Positions 58,201 to 64,000 of a stretch of 64,000 bases of DNA are shown piece after piece. A program made the position numbers and the translations under genes. Below the pieces are notes generated by a model. It was not told the DNA's origin, did not search any database, and worked only from the letters and a program-made list of their open reading frames with translations. The first letter of the stretch is position 1. Each line of letters starts with the position of its first letter. This DNA is from Opisthorchis felineus (lineage: Eukaryota > Platyhelminthes > Trematoda > Opisthorchiida > Opisthorchiidae): contig SJOL01010112.1 of NCBI GenBank assembly GCA_004794785.1, positions 389,395 to 453,394 on the forward strand. The letters run 5' to 3'.

Positions 58201-60142
58201 CTAATATGCCTGCCTTGAGACAAAAAACCTAGAAAATGGGGAAAAACCGTGTGATTTTATTCGAATTTTGTGCGCCACAGTACCCTGTGTCTAGTGAGAC
58301 GGGGCAAGGCAGCTGTCAACAAACTTGAAATTTACTCATAATTTGCGTTTAAAGATATCTGGGGAGCTGATGCACACTTGCGAATCTCAAAACAATTTGA
58401 TGGAAAACAAGTTTGAACAATTTTATTTGCTGACTGAAACAGAAGGTGTTACTGTTTGAGGCAACAAGGGGGGAATACATTTTATTTGCGCTTTTCTAAC
58501 ATTAGAGAAGCGCAAACAAAATATGTTCCACTAGGCAGACTCGGACTCAAAACGATGTCCTTTTTGAAAAAAAGATAAATTGCCAAGAATGTTATGATAT
58601 GAATGGCATACCTGACTTGATGAATCCCGAATGCGTCGAGTGTCTCAAAATTTCTCACGTCATTCTATGAGGTCATTAGCAAAGTAAACCTTAAGAAACA
58701 GCTTGGCATTTATATCGATGAATATGCATTCAAGAAAAGAGTGGAATGAAATTGTAAAACGTCAATTTTATTATAATGTGGCTGATTGGATAAGAGGCAC
58801 GTATCGGCTAAAAAAGGGGTCCAGTTAAATTATCTAATCATGTACCACTTTACCAAGTACCCTGTCTTTTTATTGTTACAAACAAAATAGGTAATCTGTA
58901 AAAAAACATGTATCCACATATTCTACTGCGAAACAAGCTGTTTTCCTGATAATTTAGATCTGATCTCCTGTGCTCGTCAACACCATTTTGAGGCGGCTCT
59001 TAGCGTTATCTATCTCAGCTCCATTGTTTACAACGCCACTCTCTAATGTGGTGGTTAACCTCAAATCTGTCATAATTTTAACAACTTCAAACTGAAATTC
59101 ATAAAGATATAGAGGGATTTAAGAATGCGTGTGTATTCATGTGAGTAACTAATATCTTCGAAAATTTGTAAATTAAATCTATGAAACGTATAAAGTGGCA
59201 GTGAAAGTATCCAATCATTGAGGTCTTCACAAAATAAATGAACATTGTAGTGTGTTGATGACTATTATGGGTCTAAATATTTGAACTTTTAAACTTGCGC
59301 CATACCGTGAAACTACAGGATTAAATAACCGAACGGATGTGAAGGAGGACCAATTATCCAAGCTTTTGAACTCATTTCGTAGGAATCTTGCCTTTAACAA
59401 GACAAAAGCAGCCTAAACCAAGCAGTATAGACAAAAATGCGTTGCAAAAATGAACGCTGTTTAGTGGTTTTGCACAATTTTGATGCACGCAAAATCGGCG
59501 CAGCTAAGCAGTAGTACACCGGTGACTAAAATGCTTTTTGGAGATTCATAACCTGCCTTGCATTAATTTACCCACGTTACACCGTTAGCTAACCCGGAAA
59601 ACGTTAAAACGCATAAGGTAACAAGTTATCCATGCTATTTGAAAGTGTTCCCCATTTTTAGATGAATCCATTAATTGGATTCACGTACTATTGACAGTTG
59701 TCGAATGCTGCAACAAACACTATACACTAATGCGTGTTCAAGTGGGATCCGTCCCGTGATTAATCGGCTTAACACTAAATGAGTGTAAACTGTCTTTCCA
59801 CTGACGACCAGGTGTGTCGTTTTAAAATACAGTATTTCCCGCTTATCAGATCCGTCTGTTCGCAAACGTGATGGTGGAACAATTGCAATAGGGTGCATCG
59901 CGCAGACCACGTTTAGGCTCACCTGCTGCCGTTGCGATTACAAAGGGTGTGTTGGTACACACATGATTATCGGTATTTCGTTGCATCCAGGGGTCCACGT
60001 TTATCAGTGATTAAACTATACATTTTAATAATTGATCATCGGTTCCCTAAAAACTAAGCAGAGCTCTTAAAACGTGGAGGAAAATTGATAAAATATTTAA
60101 TATACTGAGTGTTTTTTAGGGAAATGACAAGCACTACTACAA

Positions 60143-60395
60143 ATACTCTCATTTGCACTCGAATTTGGTTCTGACAAGAGACTCAACTAAATGTAGCTGC
60201 GTCTCTCGTTTATGATGGTTTGTTTTAACTGAGTGTATTGCACCAGGTAGCCTAATTTTCCAGTTGGTACGATATTCGAGATATCGCAACACATTGTTGT
60301 CCAGACGTAACACACTACTCAGAATGTCACTGAAACTCTTCGGCAGCCCACGTCCGGTTTCATTCTTTTGAGGACGCATCGAGTAGGCGCAGTCC
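60143..60395 (-). repeat. Family C hammerhead repeat, minus
   Basis: On the minus strand the hammerhead region (GGACTGCGCCTAC ... GAATGAAACCGG ... GTGGGCTGCCGAAGAG) lies at 60305-60395 and the body of the unit follows to 60143. The core box reads TCGATGC and the cleavage triplet GAC, while the 6-bp inner stem I (GCCTAC with GTGGGC) and the 5' part of the outer arm remain. Inactive, but clearly homologous to 33177-33494. Confidence 0.75.
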
Positions 60396-60892
60396 AAGTA
60401 AGACATAAGTTTGGAGGATATTCTGGGACTCCGCACTTTCCAGAACCGGTTTCTTGTTTATCCCTAAGATAGTGAGCTTAGATGGCTTTGGAGGCCTTCT
60501 TTAGTTGATTCCGAGGTGATTTACTGACTAGACTAGCAGTGAGGAACATCCTTGTCCTCCGTCAGACTGCCATATGATTACGGCGTGCTACCGCCCACAG
60601 ACCAAGTCAAGTTGTCCCTTTAGATACAGATTTTGAAAAAGTGCTTCAGGTAGCTTTAGTTCAAGGTAGAAACACAAGTTCAAGGTATGTACTAAAAGAC
60701 CAGTACACGAAGGCGTGACTTTCATCACTAATGCCTGGTGCGAAGTTCATTAATCATCTCTGGTTCACTCAATTTTGAAGCCTGGTTCTGTAATACGGTT
60801 GAAAATGACAGACAGGGACTGACACGGAGTAGGTGTAGTTTGTCATCAATTCTCATTCAGATGAAAAAAGAGAAAGGTGTCGCTGTATAGGC

Positions 60893-60965
60893 GTAATGCA
60901 CTACTCATAAGGTTGCTGAAAACCCTTCGACACCATACGACCGGTTCCACACTTATTGGGCTCAT
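60893..60965 (-). repeat. Family C hammerhead fragment, minus half of an inverted pair
   Basis: The minus strand reads GAATGAGCCCAATAAG, GGAACCGGTCGTATGG and TGTCGAAGGGTTTTCAGC, that is the 3' two-thirds of the ribozyme region with an intact GGTC cleavage site, an extra A in the core box and GGAAC in place of CGAAAC. It meets a plus-oriented body segment at about 60966. Confidence 0.65.
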
Positions 60966-61065
60966 TCAGTTGCTTAAGAACATCATAAACAAGAGCTTCA
61001 GTTGGGTCCCATGTGAGTCTCCTGTCAAAACCAAATTGGTAAACAAATGAGTGTATTGCTCCAAG
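60966..61065 (+). repeat. Family C body fragment, plus half of an inverted pair
   Basis: CAGTTGCTTAAGAACATC, ATAAACAAGAGCTTCAG, GAGTCTCCTGTCAAAACC and CAAATGAGTGTATTGC follow the order of the unit body on the plus strand and stop before the ribozyme. The minus-to-plus switch resembles that at about 11000. Confidence 0.65.
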
Positions 61066-63495
61066 ATGACGATTTGTTTTCTTTTTTCCTCATAGGTATG
61101 GCATCGTCACCCCCGAATAAGTTGAATGAATAGATAAGTGCGTAGAATTATCCAAAAGAGTATTCTTTACAAGAAGAATTTTATAATTTCCTGTTGATCC
61201 ATCTTTGGAATCTGTAAGGATGACTTGTCTAACCAGGCAAAAGAAGGTAAGTATGCTTTGGTAGGCAGTAGGATTTTTTAATGCAGTATTCTTCCTGACT
61301 ACTAAAATTGCAGATGAGTGGGTTCAAGCTTCTAGCGCTGTGCAGTGCTATTCTAATTCCGAAAACATTGCACAGTCGGACCACGGGGTAAACAGTGATT
61401 TCAATTGAAACCAGTCCTTTCTGATTCTATCCGTCGGATCGGAACTCATGCCCTTTACAGATCACCACTCAAACCAAACTACGATATCTAGCTTTGTGTT
61501 GTGAACCCAAGGTCCCGGGAGTTTCTCCCTGAGGTCTGTTTTGGCTGGGTTTTTGCAGCCGGATGTATGCGCGCTCAGAGTTCTGACCTAAAATACACGG
61601 CACCCATTTGATTCTCCCGGTGAGTTGCCGGGATTCTCAGAGTTACTGCCCATGTGTTTTGAGAGCGCAGAAAATCCTGCCGAAAGAGAAACGGTTACTT
61701 ATTTCCTAACCATCCTGATGACTTCAAAATGTCGTGATCATCTATGGTTCTACGGTAGCTGCGGGAATTATCATAAACTAAAGGTCAGACTAAGTGATTT
61801 CAATGTTATCACGACTTTTAGCATCCCTATCCCTTGATTTCCACCTAGTATCCGAATCAGCTCAAGTCACCATCATCTTGTTGTTGGCACACCCCTAACT
61901 TCATTGAGATTTAGCTGAAACCTGGCCACTGGACCTGGCAGGATAAAGGCTGATGGTTTGCTGAAATGATATCCAGTGAACCAGTGGAACCAGCTAAGTG
62001 TTTCACGTGATTTGCACGTAATCGGAGTGAATATGTACGTGTAGCATGTTGAGGTAGCCATTCCAACAAGCGCGCTGCATTCAGTGGACTCGGTGGTGGT
62101 TTGAACGTAGTAAACTTCATGGCGTAATAAATGAGTGTAGCATTTGTCGTTGCCTTTAGTTAGAAGGATGTTCTGCGTTCACTCTATCCGAGTTAAGATT
62201 GGGGGCCGGAACTACACCACATTTGATGGTACAATTAGCTGGATGTGCTGCACATGCCCGATGTTTATGTCCGGATATCAGAGCTACGAGAGATCCGTGA
62301 GTCCATTACAGCAGGTCGCAGGCATCCATAAAACCGGGCTCTCCTTCAAGCTGCCAGGAAAAATTTGCTGAATGAGTCCAGTGGACGTACACGTCCAAAG
62401 TTCCTGCACACACACTGGTAAAATTTCGAGCCTACTGACCGTCTGCTCATTGTATATATGTGTGCGACAAACGAGGCATTACTTGGTTTAGTATGCTGTT
62501 TTGGGCAGTTCACTCAGATAGCCAGTATAGGAAATCGTGAACACAGTGCGTACACTGAGGTAACAGAAAATCCCGGAGGAGTGAGCATTCACCTAAGTAA
62601 GCGGAAGCGGACAGGTTAACCAGCAGCGACGCTAGGATTGGTCAGGTGTGTCAGGGGTGAATCAGACTACTGAGATGTTTGCCAATCTTGTTTTCTTATT
62701 CTACGCACCAATAAACATCGCATTAAACTATCCATCTCATATTTGTCTGTATGCAGATCCCGTTGTTTTTGTACCGGTCTCCTTTCGTCTTTGGCTAGCT
62801 TTGGTCAAAACGACTTCACATATCCTCTATCATGCATATATTACTGTATACATTATATGATTTTTATTTTCGTTTTATGGGTATTTTGAGTGTTCTTGCT
62901 TATTTCATTTTACTGGACCTTTAAAGCCGTTAGTTGGGTAAAAATTTGTCCTTTGTTTTCTCTAAAAGGGTAATAAGAAACCTATCCCTATCTCCCGAGT
63001 TGTACTGTAAGTCGAACGGGAATTATTAAAATCCCAGAGTTGGTACCCACATATTGCAAATGAGTGAACTGAGAGCTCGGCTTATACTTGACGTAAGTGC
63101 TTTGGGACAGCGGCGAAGGATCCATCCAAAATATTCCGGTCTTCGCTATTAGGGAGTTTTATTCTTAGAAGTTTCAAGTCTATGGTACACAGATGCTACA
63201 ACGAACCTAAAAAATTTACTTCTTTCCTATTAACAGAGGTATAGTGGCTGTTTCGATGAGTTGACTAAAATGTCGGCTTATTACGTTCTGTTGAACGGTC
63301 ACCGAAGGACACATGACAAATCTAATACACTCAAAAAATGTAACTGACAGCACAGAAAACAAGCTAGGCAATGCAACATTCCTCCGGTCGAATGACCGAA
63401 ATTGTATCTGTAAGTTTTGTTAATATTTCATTGCCCGACCAAATTAAATTTGGAATGGTTTTCCGTAACACAAATGACTGTCGTTCACTTTACAG

Positions 63496-63593
63496 TGGTC
63501 AGTTACCCACCGGATGCCCAGGAGGCTGACCATAATGAAGGCGCCCGGTGGTTATGTCAGGCATTTGAACGTCGCTACGGCAACAATTATAGG
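63496..63593 (+). CDS. Tensin-like gene, exon within the PTEN-like domain
   Basis: This 98-nt exon runs from acceptor CACTTTACAG to donor GTGAGT. With the G carried over from 53942 it encodes V-VSYPPDAQEADHNEGARW followed by LCQAFERRYGNNYR, ending in phase 0. It continues the PTEN-like domain: the V-S-Y/F-P turn, then a helix and the (R/K)-(Y/H)-G-x-N-Y motif that in tensins precedes the NLSE strand. The cysteine of the phosphatase loop would be in a later exon outside the window, so I cannot say whether the domain is catalytic. Phase and motif continuity across 9.55 kb are strong evidence. Confidence 0.75.
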
Positions 63594-64000
63594 GTGAGTG
63601 ACAGTTGTGTTTCTTGCAAACTACTCTAAATGTGTCCTGCTGATGTAACAAGGATAAAATTTTAATTATAGCGGGCACCAAAATTACTCCTTTTCTGTTT
63701 TGCAAGCGTCCTAGAAACCTGATCGATTGATTTGGGTGGGAATATTTGTTGAGTGGCACGATGGAACTGATCTTGTACCAAAAAGTTCTCAGAATTAAAG
63801 TCTCATTTTAGTTCTTTCAACTCAGACTTTCGCTTGTTTGGTGTCCTATTGAAAAAAATTCTGGTGATTTTACATCAAAGAGGAGTGGTCAGCGCCTTCT
63901 ATCAGAATTCTTCAATAGTAGTACATCAGTATCTGTGCTGGTAATGATGTTAAAAACTACTGAATAACAAGTAGTGTGTTGCATCTGCAAATTCAATGCC
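63594..64000 (+). other. Start of the next intron of the tensin-like gene
   Basis: From donor GTGAGT to the window end I see no further acceptor with an open frame that would continue the phosphatase-like domain. Confidence 0.55.

Larger units (their letters stand above)
53943..63495 (+). other. Presumed 9.55-kb intron of the tensin-like gene
   Basis: The intron runs from donor GTAGGA to acceptor CACTTTACAG. It contains a GA microsatellite, a possible alternative terminal exon, a family E-like fragment and two family C loci, all annotated separately. The remaining stretches (54766-55210, 55265-60142, 60396-60890 and 61066-63495) show only short unrelated open frames. Confidence 0.7.

Noticed and set aside
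1..64000. CRISPR arrays, bacterial operons, ribosome binding sites, rRNA or functional tRNA genes
   Set aside because: None seen. The low coding density, introns and interspersed retroelements show a eukaryotic chromosome, and prokaryotic feature types do not apply.

Overview
This is eukaryotic nuclear DNA: there is no dense coding, one run of 102 N, interspersed repeats throughout, and a few short exons separated by introns of about 10 kb. The repeat content suggests an animal, most likely a parasitic flatworm (trematode or cestode). Pointers are tRNA-headed SINE-like repeats that carry a hammerhead ribozyme, as the schistosome Sm-alpha repeats do, an RTE-like LINE and a Penelope-like element of kinds common in flatworm genomes, and a 39-nt in-phase microexon. 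This assignment is inference; no species marker gene is present.

The only host gene I can support runs left to right in the right-hand third. A 39-nt microexon (43839-43877), a 400-nt proline-rich exon (53543-53942) and a 98-nt exon (63496-63593) join in consistent phase (0, then 1). The last two together encode the start of a PTEN-like phosphatase-type domain that most resembles tensin. The gene continues beyond the window on the right and probably begins further left than I can see. Its introns hold most of the better-preserved repeats, including a gutted Ty3/gypsy element (44129-45566). An in-phase terminal exon (54576-54694) with a stop and an AATAAA may give a truncated isoform.

The rest is transposable-element debris. 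There is a 5'-truncated Penelope-like element on the minus strand (about 6535-7405), a decayed EN-RT LINE on the plus strand (about 17.57-21.44 kb) with an inverted piece of a second copy in its 3' end, three copies of a tRNA-derived SINE (family A), and a 250-bp repeat present twice in opposite orientation (family D).

The most interesting content is three dispersed families that carry hammerhead-ribozyme motifs. Family B has a 387-bp period, a Pol III-like head and a type I hammerhead. Family C has a 291-bp unit; its copy at 33177-33494 has an intact catalytic core and a stem I of 6+8+4 base pairs, which resembles the circular-RNA retrozymes described in animals. Family E is a decayed motif of the kind found in Penelope-like elements. 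Copies of B and C repeatedly occur as divergent inverted pairs (minus copy on the left, plus copy on the right). Long stretches, notably 21.4-33.2 kb, contain nothing I can recognise.
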